In this document: positions 31,942 through 40,918 of the stretch, in pieces
Layout: the number at the start of each line of letters is the position of its first letter
Position numbering within the stretch: position 1 is the first letter of the stretch
Assembly (NCBI RefSeq): GCF_946479975.1
Contig: NZ_CAMLIX010000005.1
Span: 1-49,518, forward strand
DNA length: 49,518 nucleotides
From: an uncultured Flavobacterium sp.
GTDB lineage: Bacteria > Bacteroidota > Bacteroidia > Flavobacteriales > Flavobacteriaceae
Direction: 5' to 3'
Program-made: the position numbers and the translations under genes
The notes under the pieces: model-generated
What the model was told of the DNA's origin: nothing
Databases searched by the model: none
What the model saw: the letters and a program-made list of their open reading frames with translations, nothing else

Positions 31942-32871
31942 TTAAATTTTGTTTTCAGTTACTGTCTGAATAAAAATATCGTTTATACTTGGAATTTTTT
32001 CTACAAAATGCGTTACTTGTCCGCGTTGCGTGAGGATATTTAATAATTCATTTGGCGATGCATCTCCAATTTTGATATTTAATTTTAAATCATCATTTAA
32101 CGATTTAAAATTGGCAGGAGAAACCGTGAATTTTTGTGTAATATCATACATCAAACCTTCGACATTGCTTGTCAGGATTCCAACTTCAAAACTATTGGTT
32201 CTAAATTGGCGTTTTACATCGCTAACTTTTCCTTCGATTAATTTATTTGATTTATGTATTAAAGCGATGTTTTCGCAAAGTTCTTCTACACTTTCCATTC
32301 TGTGTGTCGAAAAAATAATAGTTGAACCTTGTTCTTTAAGAGCTAAAATTTCATCTTTAATAATATTCGCATTCACAGGATCAAATCCTGAGAAAGGCTC
32401 ATCTAAAATCAGCAATTTCGGTTTATGCAATACGCAAACCACAAACTGTATTTTCTGCGCCATTCCTTTAGAAAGTTCTTGGATTTTTTTGTTCCACCAA
32501 CCTTGGATCCCTAAACGATCAAACCAATAATCCAATTGTTTTTTGGCTTCGGCTTTAGAAAGTCCTTTCATTTGAGCCAAATACAAACACTGCTCGCCTA
32601 CTTTCATAGAACTATACAAACCTCTTTCTTCTGGAAGATACCCGATAGTCTGCACGTGTTTGGGTTGTAGTTTTTCTCCATCCAAAATTACTTCACCGCT
32701 GTCAGGCATTGTAATCTGGTTTATGATTCTAATAAGGGAAGTTTTTCCAGCTCCATTGGGACCTAAAAGGCCATATATACTGCCTTTCGGCACATTTAAT
32801 GAAACTTCGTTAAGCGCTACATAATTGCCGTATTGTTTTACGACCTTATGTACTTCAAGTAAGTTGCTCAT
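31942..32871 (-). CDS. ABC transporter ATP-binding protein (NatA-like)
   Basis: A 309-residue ATPase with Walker A GPNGAGKTS (37-45), Q-loop GYLPEERGLYSS, signature LSKGMAQKIQ, Walker B LLILDEPFSGFDP and H-loop STHRME. The C-terminal 80 residues form the extra domain typical of ABC-2 drug/sodium exporters (DUF4162-like). It lies upstream of its permease partner in the same operon, 80 bases apart with a hairpin between them, and follows the dnaJ terminator. Confidence 0.93.
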   Translation of the reverse strand: MSNLLEVHKVVKQYGNYVALNEVSLNVPKGSIYGLLGPNGAGKTSLIRIINQITMPDSGEVILDGEKLQPKHVQTIGYLPEERGLYSSMKVGEQCLYLAQMKGLSKAEAKKQLDYWFDRLGIQGWWNKKIQELSKGMAQKIQFVVCVLHKPKLLILDEPFSGFDPVNANIIKDEILALKEQGSTIIFSTHRMESVEELCENIALIHKSNKLIEGKVSDVKRQFRTNSFEVGILTSNVEGLMYDITQKFTVSPANFKSLNDDLKLNIKIGDASPNELLNILTQRGQVTHFVEKIPSINDIFIQTVTENKI

Positions 32872-32965
32872 GTTATTTTTAAGGATTTACTGCGTCACTT
32901 CGCCCATTACGGCTCAGCGACTGTAAAAGTAAATAATTCGAAGCGAAATTGTGTCATATAACGCA

Positions 32966-32998
32966 AAAAACCCATTCTAAAATCTTAGAATGGGTTTT
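32966..32998 (-). terminator. Terminator after dnaJ
   Basis: On the minus strand AAAACCCATTCTAA, a 4-base loop and TTAGAATGGGTTTT form a perfect stem followed by a T run, just after the dnaJ stop. Confidence 0.85.
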
Positions 32999-33031
32999 GA
33001 TATATTCGAACACTTTTAATAAAAGTTCAGA

Positions 33032-34141
33032 TTATGAAAACATATCTTTTACTTTTTCAAAAAATGATTTCTCTGATTTCTCTGGACTTGGAGCAAAATG
33101 CTCGTCGTTTAAAGCATTTTCAAAGAATTGTTTTTGCTCTTTATTTAATGTTTTTGGAGTCCAAACATTTACATGAACTAGTAAATCACCACTTCCGTAA
33201 CCGTTTAAACTTGGAATTCCTTTTCCTTTCAATCTTAAGATTTTTCCAGACTGAATTCCTTCTTCTAATTTAATACGCACTTTTCCGTTAATCGCTTCAA
33301 TATCTTTAGAAGCTCCTAAAACTGCTTCCGGGAAACTGATATATAAATCGAAGTGAACATTTTCGCCTTCACGTTTCAGGAATTCGTGCTCTACTTCTTC
33401 AATAGCAACAATTAAATCACCTGGAATACTATTTCCTGGCGCATCGTTACCTTTATTAGAAACTTTCAACTGCATTCCGTCAACAACTCCCGCAGGAATT
33501 TTGATTGAAACAGTTTCATCTTCCTGAACCATTCCTTGAGCATCTGCCTCAGAAGGCCTTTTATCTAAAATTTGACCAGAACCACCACAAGTAGGACAAG
33601 TAGATGCAGATTGCATTCTTCCTAAAATGGTATTGGTTACGCGCATTACCTGTCCTTGACCATTACAAGTCGAACAAGTTTTATACGTTACGCCTTTTGC
33701 CTGAACTTTACGTTTTACTTTTACTTTTTTCTCTACTCCATTTGCAATCTCTTCTAAAGTCAATTTTACCTTTATTCGAAGATTACTTCCTTTAGCGCGG
33801 CGAGGACCTCCGCCTCCGCCTCCGAAACCGCCAAATCCGCCACCAAAAATATCACCAAACTGGCTGAAAATGTCATCCATATTCATACCGCCGTGACCAC
33901 CGCCAAATCCGCCAGAACCATCAAATGCTTGATGACCGTATTGATCGTATTTTGCTTTTTTCTGTGGATCACTTAAAACTTCATACGCTTCTGCCGCTAA
34001 TTTGAAGTTTTCTTCTGCCTCTTTGTCGCCTGGGTTTTTATCAGGATGGTATTTCAACGCACTTTTTCTGTACGCTTTTTTAATTTCGGCAGCATCAGCA
34101 TTTTTTGAAATGCCTAGTATTTCGTAAAAATCTTTTTTCAT
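33032..34141 (-). CDS. dnaJ: Chaperone DnaJ (Hsp40), two-zinc-motif form
   Basis: A 369-residue co-chaperone that delivers clients to DnaK and stimulates its ATPase. The J domain has HPD at 32-34 (KYHPDKNPGDKE), followed by a Gly/Phe-rich linker (73-112). The zinc-finger domain has only two CxxCxGxG motifs: CSTCNGQG (156-163) and CPTCGGSG (182-189); classical DnaJ has four. By spacing these match motifs 2 and 3 (zinc site II, used for the DnaK step), so motifs 1 and 4 (site I) are missing. C-terminal client domains I and II follow (VSIKIPAGVVDGMQLKV). Lies in a grpE-dnaJ operon. Confidence 0.95.
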   Translation of the reverse strand: MKKDFYEILGISKNADAAEIKKAYRKSALKYHPDKNPGDKEAEENFKLAAEAYEVLSDPQKKAKYDQYGHQAFDGSGGFGGGHGGMNMDDIFSQFGDIFGGGFGGFGGGGGGPRRAKGSNLRIKVKLTLEEIANGVEKKVKVKRKVQAKGVTYKTCSTCNGQGQVMRVTNTILGRMQSASTCPTCGGSGQILDKRPSEADAQGMVQEDETVSIKIPAGVVDGMQLKVSNKGNDAPGNSIPGDLIVAIEEVEHEFLKREGENVHFDLYISFPEAVLGASKDIEAINGKVRIKLEEGIQSGKILRLKGKGIPSLNGYGSGDLLVHVNVWTPKTLNKEQKQFFENALNDEHFAPSPEKSEKSFFEKVKDMFS

Positions 34142-34212
34142 AATTAGGTTTAAATTCCAAATCTAAAAATTCCAAAATCCAAAAATGTACTTGAAATTCT
34201 TGTTTACATTTT

Positions 34213-34791
34213 TTAGTTACCGATTACTACTTTAGGGAAACGGATAATTTTGTCTCCTAATTTGTATCCTTTTTCAATAACATCAACAATTTTCCCTTTT
34301 AATTTGTCAGACGGAGCTGGAATTTGGGTAATTGCTTCAGCAAAATCAGCATTAAAAGCATCCCCTGCTCTTACTTCAACTTGCTCTAAACCTTTAGAAA
34401 CTAAAGTACTTTTTAGTTTTTCGTGAATTAACTCAACACCTTTTTTAAGGTTTTCGTCATCAGATTTATTGATTTCAACTGTCGCTCTGTCAAAATCATC
34501 CAAAACTGGAAGCATAGCCAATAAAACTTCTTGGTTTGCTGTTTTGAATAATTCCATACGCTCTTTTGAAGTTCTTTTTTTGTAATTTTCAAATTCTGCA
34601 AATAATCTTAAAAACTTATCTTTTTCTTGAGCCAAGTCTTTAGCTAATTGCTCCTCAACACTTAATTCTTCAACAATTAACTGCTCACCGTTGGCATTAT
34701 TCTCTAACGTTACATCGTCTAATTCCTGATCGAATTCTGTATTTTCCGTAGTCATATTACTTTTATTTTTAAAAATATTTTTAAACTTCAT
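34213..34791 (-). CDS. grpE: Nucleotide exchange factor GrpE
   Basis: A 192-residue protein that releases ADP from DnaK. The long coiled coil runs from about 50 to 105 (EQLAKDLAQEKDKFLRLFAE, FENYKKRTSKERMELFKTAN), and the C-terminal beta domain ends with KLGDKIIRFPKVVIGN, as in all GrpE proteins. The annotated ATG is at 34791; an internal ATG at 34755 (MTTENTEFDQ) is as good a start, since the first dozen residues (MKFKNIFKNKSN) are basic and outside the conserved fold. It is the first gene of a two-gene operon with dnaJ; the gap is 71 bases. Confidence 0.93.
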   Translation of the reverse strand: MKFKNIFKNKSNMTTENTEFDQELDDVTLENNANGEQLIVEELSVEEQLAKDLAQEKDKFLRLFAEFENYKKRTSKERMELFKTANQEVLLAMLPVLDDFDRATVEINKSDDENLKKGVELIHEKLKSTLVSKGLEQVEVRAGDAFNADFAEAITQIPAPSDKLKGKIVDVIEKGYKLGDKIIRFPKVVIGN

Positions 34792-34814
34792 TTTTATTTC
34801 TTTTTGTTGGATTG

Positions 34815-34846
34815 CAAAAGTACTGCCAAATCTTATAAAATGTCAA
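34815..34846 (-). promoter_or_regulatory. Promoter of grpE-dnaJ (-33 TTG, -7 TACTTTTG)
   Basis: Minus strand: TTG at 34846-34844, 21 bases, then TACTTTTG at 34822-34815, an ideal flavobacterial promoter. No CIRCE element is visible. Confidence 0.65.
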
Positions 34847-34952
34847 ATTGTCACTTTATTAATTATGAGACTTTTAAAAAGCAAAAATAGTCTTTTAAAT
34901 TTTAGTATAATTTTAAGACTATTACGTTATAGTTTGTTCTATCTTTGAAAAC

Positions 34953-35076
34953 ACAAAACAAAATTATTACCAACAAAATTGAATTTAAGGGTTGGCCTTG
35001 GCCTCAAAATAATTATTAATTCAAATTTACCTTATATTAAAAAAAGCTTCGCCTAAAGAGACGAAGCTTTTTTTTT
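34953..35076 (+). ncRNA. Candidate small RNA (orphan promoter and terminator)
   Basis: On the plus strand, -7 box TATCTTTG (34940-34947) and a strong terminator (35041-35076) frame about 120 bases with no plus-strand gene between them; grpE before and tRNA-Trp after are both on the minus strand. Inside, TTGAATTTAAGG pairs loosely with AATTCAAATTTACC and GGCCTTGGCC is palindromic. A 25-codon reading frame from a TTG at 34980 cannot be excluded. Confidence 0.45.
35041..35076 (+). terminator. Strong terminator with no obvious upstream gene
   Basis: AAAAAGCTTCG (35041-35051), a 10-base loop and CGAAGCTTTTTTTTT form a stem with a long T run. It does not serve the minus-strand genes, for which the T run would be on the wrong side. 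Confidence 0.75.
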
Positions 35077-35093
35077 GCTTTTATATTTTTTTG

Positions 35094-35164
35094 CACGGGC
35101 GGAGGGATTCGAACCCCCATCAACGGTTTTGGAGACCGCTATTCTACCCTTGAACTACGCCCGT
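35094..35164 (-). tRNA. tRNA-Trp (anticodon CCA)
   Basis: A 71-base cloverleaf on the minus strand. The acceptor stem is ACGGGCG with CGCCCGT and discriminator G; the D arm is AGTTCAAGGGTAGAAT; the anticodon loop is CTCCAAA with anticodon CCA; the T loop is GGTTCGAATCC. The 3' CCA is not encoded. The sole tRNA in the window; the following 130 bases before hisS carry no clear signal. Confidence 0.95.
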
Positions 35165-35298
35165 AACTCAAGGCCGCAAATTAAACGGTTTTTTTCTTTA
35201 CCCGCAAGTTATTTGATGCCGATTTATAAAGATTTCAAGAGATAAAACCCAATCTATTTAAGAATCAAAACTATAACTCTTGAAACTTTTTTTATATT

Positions 35299-36723
35299 TT
35301 AAAGTAAAGCATTTTTCAATCCTTCAAAATCAACAGAAACCTGCTCGCCTGAAACTAAATTTTTAAGCGAATATGTATTTGAAGCAATTTCTTGATCTCC
35401 GGCAATTACTGCAAACGGAATCAATCTTTTATCTGCATATTGGAATTGTTTCCTCACTTTTACGTTATCTGGATACAATTCTACTTTTATATTTTCTTTT
35501 CTTAATTGCTGAATTGCTTTTAAAGCATACAAAGCTTCTTTATCTCCATAATTGATAAACATTGCTTTTGAAGTTGCCGAAACGGTTTCAGGGAACAATT
35601 GTAATTCTTCTAAAACCAAATAAATTCTATCCAATCCAAAAGAGATTCCGACACCACTCATATTTTTCAAACCAAAAATACCAGTCAAATCGTCGTATCT
35701 TCCGCCACCGCCGATAGAACCCATTGCAACTGTTTTTGGAGCCGCAACTTCAAAAATAGCTCCAGTGTAATAGTTTAAACCACGTGCTAATGTCACATCT
35801 AAATCTAAAACTGCAGTAGAAAGTCCTAATTCTGCAACATTGTCACAGATAAATTTAAGTTCTTCAACACCTTTCATCCCTTCTTCTGATTCAGCCAATA
35901 ATTCTGAAAGCTGCTTTATTTTATCTGAAAAAGTTCCTGAAAAACTGAAAAGAGGCTGTACTTTCACTAAAGCATCTTCAGCAATTCCTTTTTCGATCAT
36001 TTCTTTTTTAACGCCGTCTTCTCCAATTTTATCCAATTTATCAAGCGCAACCGTAAAATCGATTAATTTGTCAGAAGCGCCAATTACTTCAGCAATTCCA
36101 GATAAAATTTTTCTATTATTGATTTTAATTGTCACTCCTTCTAATCCTAAAGAAGTAAAAACAGTATCATACAATTGAACCAATTCTACTTCCTGCCAAA
36201 GGGATTTTGAACCTACAACATCGGCATCACATTGAAAAAACTCTCTGAAACGCCCCTTTTGTGGATTATCTGCTCTCCAAACGGGTTGGATTTGGTATCT
36301 TTTAAAAGGAAATTCAATTTCGCTTTGATGCTGTACAACGTATCTTGCAAACGGAACTGTTAAGTCGTAACGCAACGCTTTTTCAGAAATTTTTCCTGTG
36401 AATTTATTCAATTCGATTCTTTGCTCTAAACTAATTTTTTCAGCAGAATTTAATTGCAATTCTTCAATTGATTCTGGCAATTCAATTTTACTTTTATTGT
36501 AGAAAAAGTTTCCAGAATTTAATATTTTAAAAATCAAACGATCTCCTTCTTCTCCATATTTTCCCATCAAAGTATCTGAATTTTCAAACGAAGGCGTTTC
36601 GATTGGCTGGAAACCAAATTTTTCGAAATTCGCTTTTATAGTCTGAATAATATATTGACGTTTTGACACCTCTGCTGGTGAAAAATCTCTGGTTCCTTTT
36701 GGAATACTTGGTTTTGAAGACAT
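35299..36723 (-). CDS. hisS: Histidine--tRNA ligase
   Basis: A 474-residue class II synthetase. It begins [15 protein letters not shown] (motif 1 region), has motif 2 around [21 protein letters not shown] with the catalytic arginine, the histidine-binding signature [15 protein letters not shown], motif 3 [14 protein letters not shown], and a C-terminal anticodon-binding domain (about 385-474). It lies next to tRNA-Trp rather than tRNA-His, so no functional pairing is implied. It is monocistronic on the minus strand. Confidence 0.96.
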   Translation of the reverse strand: MSSKPSIPKGTRDFSPAEVSKRQYIIQTIKANFEKFGFQPIETPSFENSDTLMGKYGEEGDRLIFKILNSGNFFYNKSKIELPESIEELQLNSAEKISLEQRIELNKFTGKISEKALRYDLTVPFARYVVQHQSEIEFPFKRYQIQPVWRADNPQKGRFREFFQCDADVVGSKSLWQEVELVQLYDTVFTSLGLEGVTIKINNRKILSGIAEVIGASDKLIDFTVALDKLDKIGEDGVKKEMIEKGIAEDALVKVQPLFSFSGTFSDKIKQLSELLAESEEGMKGVEELKFICDNVAELGLSTAVLDLDVTLARGLNYYTGAIFEVAAPKTVAMGSIGGGGRYDDLTGIFGLKNMSGVGISFGLDRIYLVLEELQLFPETVSATSKAMFINYGDKEALYALKAIQQLRKENIKVELYPDNVKVRKQFQYADKRLIPFAVIAGDQEIASNTYSLKNLVSGEQVSVDFEGLKNALL

Positions 36724-36728
36724 GTACT

Positions 36729-36780
36729 TTATTTTAGATTTCTGATTTTAGATTTTAGATTTTTATCTAGAATCTAAAAA
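36729..36780. repeat. AGATTTTAGATTT repeat
   Basis: TTTAGATTTCTGATTTTAGA with its complement AATCTAAAAAAC form a short foldback upstream of hisS. A related stretch lies at 29160-29206. Confidence 0.5.
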
Positions 36781-36923
36781 ACTATTTATAATAGATTCTT
36801 TTATTTTTAGATTTTGTTTTATGCAAATCTAAATCGCCTGCAAATATCTTACTTTTTAAAATAAATAATAACACTTCGAAAACAAACTTGTAACAAAAAC
36901 CGTATTTTCGTGACAAATTGGTC

Positions 36924-38168
36924 ATGATGCTAAAATTATTTAAAGAAAATATCCGAATTGCGTTTGGTTCCATCAAAACCCAAATTCTGCGTACCGTTCT
37001 TACCGTTTTAATTATCGCTATTGGTATCACGGCTTTGGTTGGAATTCTAACTGTAGTTTCTGCTTTAGAAAATACAATTTCTACCGATTTTGCTTCAATG
37101 GGAGCGAATACTTTCAATATCAATCAATACGAAAACAAAGTTCGAAACCGTGGTGGCAACGAACGTGAAGTTGTTAATCCGATTATTTCTTATCCAGAAG
37201 CTGTTGCCTTCAAAAATAAATTCAAATATCCTTTTACAGAAACCTCTTTATCATTTACCGCAACTTCAACAGCTGAAGTTAAATATTTAGGAGAAAAAAC
37301 AGATCCTGAAATTAAAGTAGTTGGTGTCGATGAGCATTTTATCACCAATTCTGGACTAGAAACCAGTTTGGGAAGAAGTTTTAATCAATTTGATGTTGAA
37401 AATAATACGTATTCCTGCATTGTTGGTTCTGATTTTGAAAAAGGACTTTTAAAAGATATTAATCCAATTGATAAAGTTATCTCGATTCGAGGTGCTAGAT
37501 TTAAGGTAATTGGAGTTCTGAAAGAAAAAGGTTCAACTTTTGGAAACAGTCAGGATTTAAGAGTTTTGATCCCCATTCAGGTTGCACGATCTTTATTTAC
37601 AGCTCCAAATATCAATTATACGATTAGCATTATGGTTTCTAAAAAAGAAGTTTTAGACGAAGCCATTGACAATGCGACAAGTACCATGCGAAGAGTTCGT
37701 AAATTAAGTCCTGTTCGCGACAATAATTTTGGAGTGGTACGAAGTGACGATTTGATAAACCGCATTCTTGGAATCACAAAATATTTAGGCTGGGCATCTT
37801 GGATCATCAGCATTATTACCATTTTAGGCTCTTCAATCGCTTTGATGAACATTATGATTGTTTCGGTTACAGAACGTACGCGCGAAATTGGTGTTCGAAA
37901 AGCTTTAGGAGCAAAAAGATCAACTGTAGCCTTTCAGTTTTTTATCGAAACTTTATTAATTGGACAAATTGGTGGTTTGGTCGGAATATTTTTAGGAATC
38001 CTTCTAGGTTTTGGAATCGCAACAGCTATGAGTTTTGTTTTTGTGATTCCGTGGATGGCAATTTTTGCCGCTTTTGCAACCAGTTTCTGCGTTGCATTGG
38101 TTTCGGGTTTATATCCAGCAATTAAAGCGTCAAAATTAGATCCTATTGAAGCTTTGCGTTATGAATAG
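36924..38168 (+). CDS. MacB/FtsX-type ABC transporter permease
   Basis: A 414-residue protein with the four-helix topology of mechanotransmission permeases: an N-terminal helix (LRTVLTVLIIAIGITALVGI), a periplasmic MacB-PCD domain (about 45-260), then three helices (WIISIITILGSSIALMNIMIV, FFIETLLIGQIGGLVGIFLG, FAAFATSFCVALVSGLYPA). TERTREIGVRKALGA is the coupling-helix motif of this family, and the C-terminus is the usual KASKLDPIEALRYE. An ATPase gene (MacB/LolD type) is not adjacent. Start ATG at 36924 or 36927; the -7-like box TATTTTCG is at 36903. Confidence 0.9.
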   Translation: MMLKLFKENIRIAFGSIKTQILRTVLTVLIIAIGITALVGILTVVSALENTISTDFASMGANTFNINQYENKVRNRGGNEREVVNPIISYPEAVAFKNKFKYPFTETSLSFTATSTAEVKYLGEKTDPEIKVVGVDEHFITNSGLETSLGRSFNQFDVENNTYSCIVGSDFEKGLLKDINPIDKVISIRGARFKVIGVLKEKGSTFGNSQDLRVLIPIQVARSLFTAPNINYTISIMVSKKEVLDEAIDNATSTMRRVRKLSPVRDNNFGVVRSDDLINRILGITKYLGWASWIISIITILGSSIALMNIMIVSVTERTREIGVRKALGAKRSTVAFQFFIETLLIGQIGGLVGIFLGILLGFGIATAMSFVFVIPWMAIFAAFATSFCVALVSGLYPAIKASKLDPIEALRYE

Positions 38169-38171
38169 TTT

Positions 38172-38310
38172 TTTAGTATTCAGTCGCAGTTTTCAGTATT
38201 CAGTCAAAGTTTTAGTATTCAGTCGCAGTTTTCAGTATTCAGTTAAAGCTGGAACGCTTAATACTGTGACTGAAAACTGAAAACTGAGACTGAAAACCGA
38301 GACTGAAAAC
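38172..38310. repeat. 39-bp tandem duplication and foldback, TTTTCAGTCGCAGT family
   Basis: Two 39-base tandem copies starting TTTAGTATTCAGTCGCAGTT (38172 and 38211) differ in two positions. They are followed by complementary units GACTGAAAACTGAAAACTGA and GACTGAAAACCGAGACTG, so the whole region can form a long hairpin between convergent genes and may end transcription of both. Confidence 0.7.
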
Positions 38311-38319
38311 TGAACACTT

Positions 38320-39174
38320 CTAAACATTCCCTTTCAGCATACGATCGTTGTCGTAAATATCTTTTCGCAATTCAACATCTTTAAAATCCATATTTTCAAG
38401 CAAATCAATCATTTCTTTGCCAAGATATTGATTGATTTCAAAATATAATTTTCCTTTTTCAGAAAGACCCGTTTTAGCCAATTCAGCAATTTTTCTATAA
38501 AAAATTAAAGCGTCGGTATCTTCCACAAAAAGAGCCAGATGCGGTTCGTAGTCCAAAACATTTTTCTTGATTTCTTCCTTTTCTAAATTTCGAACATAAG
38601 GCGGATTTGAAACTATGATATCAAAATTAAATTTAAGTTCATTTGTTTCTAATATATCTTTCAGAAGAAAAGTCACATTAACATTATTTTGCACCGCATT
38701 TCTTTTGGCAGTTTCAATCGCTTTTTTAGAAACATCAATTGCAAAAACTTCTGCATTTGGAAGATTTTTTGCCAGAGAAATAGCGATACAGCCACTCCCC
38801 GTACCTATATCTAGAATTTTTATTTTTTTAGATTTTTCCGAACTTGCATTTTCATTAATAATCCATTCGACCAATTCCTCCGTTTCTGGTCTCGGAATCA
38901 AAACATCTTCATTTACTTCAAAATCTAAACCGTAGAAATTTGTTTTTCCTAATAAATATTGAATTGGGACTTCTTTTTTTAAATGCGTTACAATTTCTTC
39001 CCATATAACAAAATCATCTTCTTGAAATGTCAATTCATGATTTAATGCTAAATCAATCTGACGAAGTTTATGTTTCTCTTCCAGAATTAAATAAAAAAAA
39101 CTCTCTGCTTCGTACGCGTCGTACAAAGGCGATAATTCTTTAATAAATTGAGTGCGGTATTGTTTAATTCTCAT
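38320..39174 (-). CDS. prmC: Release factor glutamine methyltransferase PrmC
   Basis: A 284-residue SAM-dependent methyltransferase that modifies the glutamine of the GGQ motif in release factors RF1 and RF2. The N-terminal helical domain (1-75) is followed by VLIPRPETEELVEW, SAM motif I LDIGTGSGCIA (121-131), acidic Asp147 (FAIDVSKKAIETAK) and catalytic NPPYV at 190-194. Length fits. The GNAT gene upstream ends 82 bases before it on the same strand. Confidence 0.94.
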   Translation of the reverse strand: MRIKQYRTQFIKELSPLYDAYEAESFFYLILEEKHKLRQIDLALNHELTFQEDDFVIWEEIVTHLKKEVPIQYLLGKTNFYGLDFEVNEDVLIPRPETEELVEWIINENASSEKSKKIKILDIGTGSGCIAISLAKNLPNAEVFAIDVSKKAIETAKRNAVQNNVNVTFLLKDILETNELKFNFDIIVSNPPYVRNLEKEEIKKNVLDYEPHLALFVEDTDALIFYRKIAELAKTGLSEKGKLYFEINQYLGKEMIDLLENMDFKDVELRKDIYDNDRMLKGNV

Positions 39175-39256
39175 TTGATATTTTTGAACATTTCATTCAG
39201 CCGAAGCCCATTTTAAACTTTCAATAAGTCTTGTTTATTAAGATTTGTTACATCTT

Positions 39257-39742
39257 CTACAAAACTTTCAACATCCAAACAGGGCAAGAATTATGCCCAG
39301 TTGCTCCCATTGGAGCATCTAAATATTCAAATCCAGATTTTACATATAATTTCTGCGCAGCATGCATAAATGGCATCGTTTCTATATAACATTTTTCAAA
39401 ACCAAAATTCTTTGCCTCTTCCAGACATTTTTCCATCATTTTGGTTCCAATTCCTAAACCTCGAGTTTTTGGTAAAAAATACATTTTCTGCAATTCGCAA
39501 ATTTTTGCATCACCATTTCCCAAAGGTGCAATTCCGGCACAACCCACAATTTCTCCCTCATTTTCAACCACAAAATAGACAGATTTTGACTTGCTGTATT
39601 CTTCAAACATTAAATCCAAATAAGGATCTTCGTAAGCAGTTCCAACTTTTGGAATTTCCATTTCGTCGAAAACCGATCTAATTAAACTTGCAACCGACTG
39701 ATTATCTTTCTTTTCAATTGCTCGGATATACCAATTTACCAT
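39257..39742 (-). CDS. GNAT N-acetyltransferase
   Basis: A 161-residue acetyltransferase. Features are YIRAIEKKDNQSVASLIRSV at the start, the strand pair VYFVVENEGEIVGCAGIAPL, the core LQKMYFLPKTRGLGIGTKMM with the acetyl-CoA loop R-x-x-G-x-G, and a cysteine-rich middle (EKCLEEAKNFGFEKCYIET). The end, LDAPMGATGHNSCPVWMLK, resembles ArsN/YjgM-like amino-acid acetyltransferases. Substrate unknown. Divergent from ribD. Confidence 0.85.
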   Translation of the reverse strand: MVNWYIRAIEKKDNQSVASLIRSVFDEMEIPKVGTAYEDPYLDLMFEEYSKSKSVYFVVENEGEIVGCAGIAPLGNGDAKICELQKMYFLPKTRGLGIGTKMMEKCLEEAKNFGFEKCYIETMPFMHAAQKLYVKSGFEYLDAPMGATGHNSCPVWMLKVL

Positions 39743-39859
39743 TTTTTTATTCTAAATCATTATAAACACAAAGGTAAAAATTGTTTTTTACACCATTATA
39801 ACCATTCGGATTGTTTCACAACTTAATGATCATCATTAGACAAAAACTTCAAAAATAAC

Positions 39860-39867
39860 TACTTTTG
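39860..39867 (+). promoter_or_regulatory. Promoter -7 box immediately before ribD
   Basis: TACTTTTG ends only four bases before the GTG start codon at 39872, so transcription would start at or very near the start codon. Confidence 0.6.
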
Positions 39868-39871
39868 CATT

Positions 39872-40918
39872 GTGAATACACATGAAAAATACATAAAGCG
39901 CTGCATAGAACTTGCACAAAACGGACTTGGAACAACGTATCCGAACCCAATGGTTGGAAGCGTAATTGTGTACGATGGACAGATTATTGGCGAAGGCTGG
40001 CATAAAAAAGCAGGCGAACCACATGCCGAAGTAAATGCAGTAAATTCTGTTCAAGATAAATCACTGCTCAAAAAAGCGACCATTTATGTAAGTTTAGAAC
40101 CTTGCAGTCATTTTGGAAAAACACCTCCGTGTTGTGATTTGATTATTGCAAATGAGATTCCGAATATCGTTGTAGGAACAGTTGATCCTAACGAAAAAGT
40201 GGCAGGAAAAGGCATTTTAAAACTAATTGAAGCCGGAAGAAATGTTACCGTTGGTGTTTTGGAAGACGAATGTAACGAACTCAACAAACGTTTTTTTACC
40301 TTTCATCAAAAAAAGAGACCTTATATTATTCTGAAATGGGCCGAAAGTCAAGACGGATTTTTGTCTCCTGAAAAAGTTCAAGATCAAGATCGAAAACCAA
40401 TTTGGATAACAAATCAATATTCGAGACAATTGGTTCATAAATGGCGGACCGAAGAGCAGGCTATTTTGGTTGGAACACAAACCGTTGTCGATGACAATCC
40501 GAAATTGAATGCTAGAGATTGGAGCGGCAGTAATCCTGTTCGAGTAATTTTAGATCAGATTAATAGAATTAGTGAAAACAGTTTTATTTTTGACGAAACC
40601 GTAAAAACAATTGTTTTTTCTAAAACAGCAAAACCTTCAAAAGAAAATATTCAATATGAAGTTATTGATTTTGAAAAAAACAGCATTGCCCAGATTTTGG
40701 ATGTTTTGTATCAAAATCAGATACAATCTATTATTATTGAAGGCGGAAGACAAACGCTGCAATCTTTTATAGATGAAAACATTTGGGATGAAGCAAGAAT
40801 TTTTGTTGGAAAATCAGTTTTTGAAAACGGAACAAAAGCTCCAATTATTTCTAAGAAAAACATAAACAAAACCAATATTCTAACAGACGAATTAATAGAA
40901 CTAAGAAATTATGATTGA
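39872..40918 (+). CDS. ribD: Bifunctional riboflavin biosynthesis deaminase/reductase RibD
   Basis: A 348-residue enzyme for steps 2 and 3 of riboflavin synthesis: deamination of diaminohydroxyphosphoribosylaminopyrimidine and reduction of the sugar. The deaminase domain (1-145) has the zinc site HAEVNAV (His51, Glu53) and PCSHFGKTPPCCDL (Cys78, Cys87), and TYPNPMVGSVIV. The reductase domain (about 150-348) has GTQTVVDDNPKLNARDW and IIIEGGRQTLQSFI. The start is the GTG at 39872; the ATG nearby is out of frame. The HAD gene overlaps its 3' end by 8 bases, so they are translationally coupled. Confidence 0.95.
   Translation: MNTHEKYIKRCIELAQNGLGTTYPNPMVGSVIVYDGQIIGEGWHKKAGEPHAEVNAVNSVQDKSLLKKATIYVSLEPCSHFGKTPPCCDLIIANEIPNIVVGTVDPNEKVAGKGILKLIEAGRNVTVGVLEDECNELNKRFFTFHQKKRPYIILKWAESQDGFLSPEKVQDQDRKPIWITNQYSRQLVHKWRTEEQAILVGTQTVVDDNPKLNARDWSGSNPVRVILDQINRISENSFIFDETVKTIVFSKTAKPSKENIQYEVIDFEKNSIAQILDVLYQNQIQSIIIEGGRQTLQSFIDENIWDEARIFVGKSVFENGTKAPIISKKNINKTNILTDELIELRNYD

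Noticed and set aside
35299..36723. Linkage of hisS with the neighbouring tRNA as a functional pair
   Set aside because: The tRNA has anticodon CCA (tryptophan), so the neighbourhood is coincidental.
36782..37123. Minus-strand frame overlapping the start of the MacB/FtsX-type permease
   Set aside because: It lies antisense to conserved permease sequence and has a low-complexity translation.
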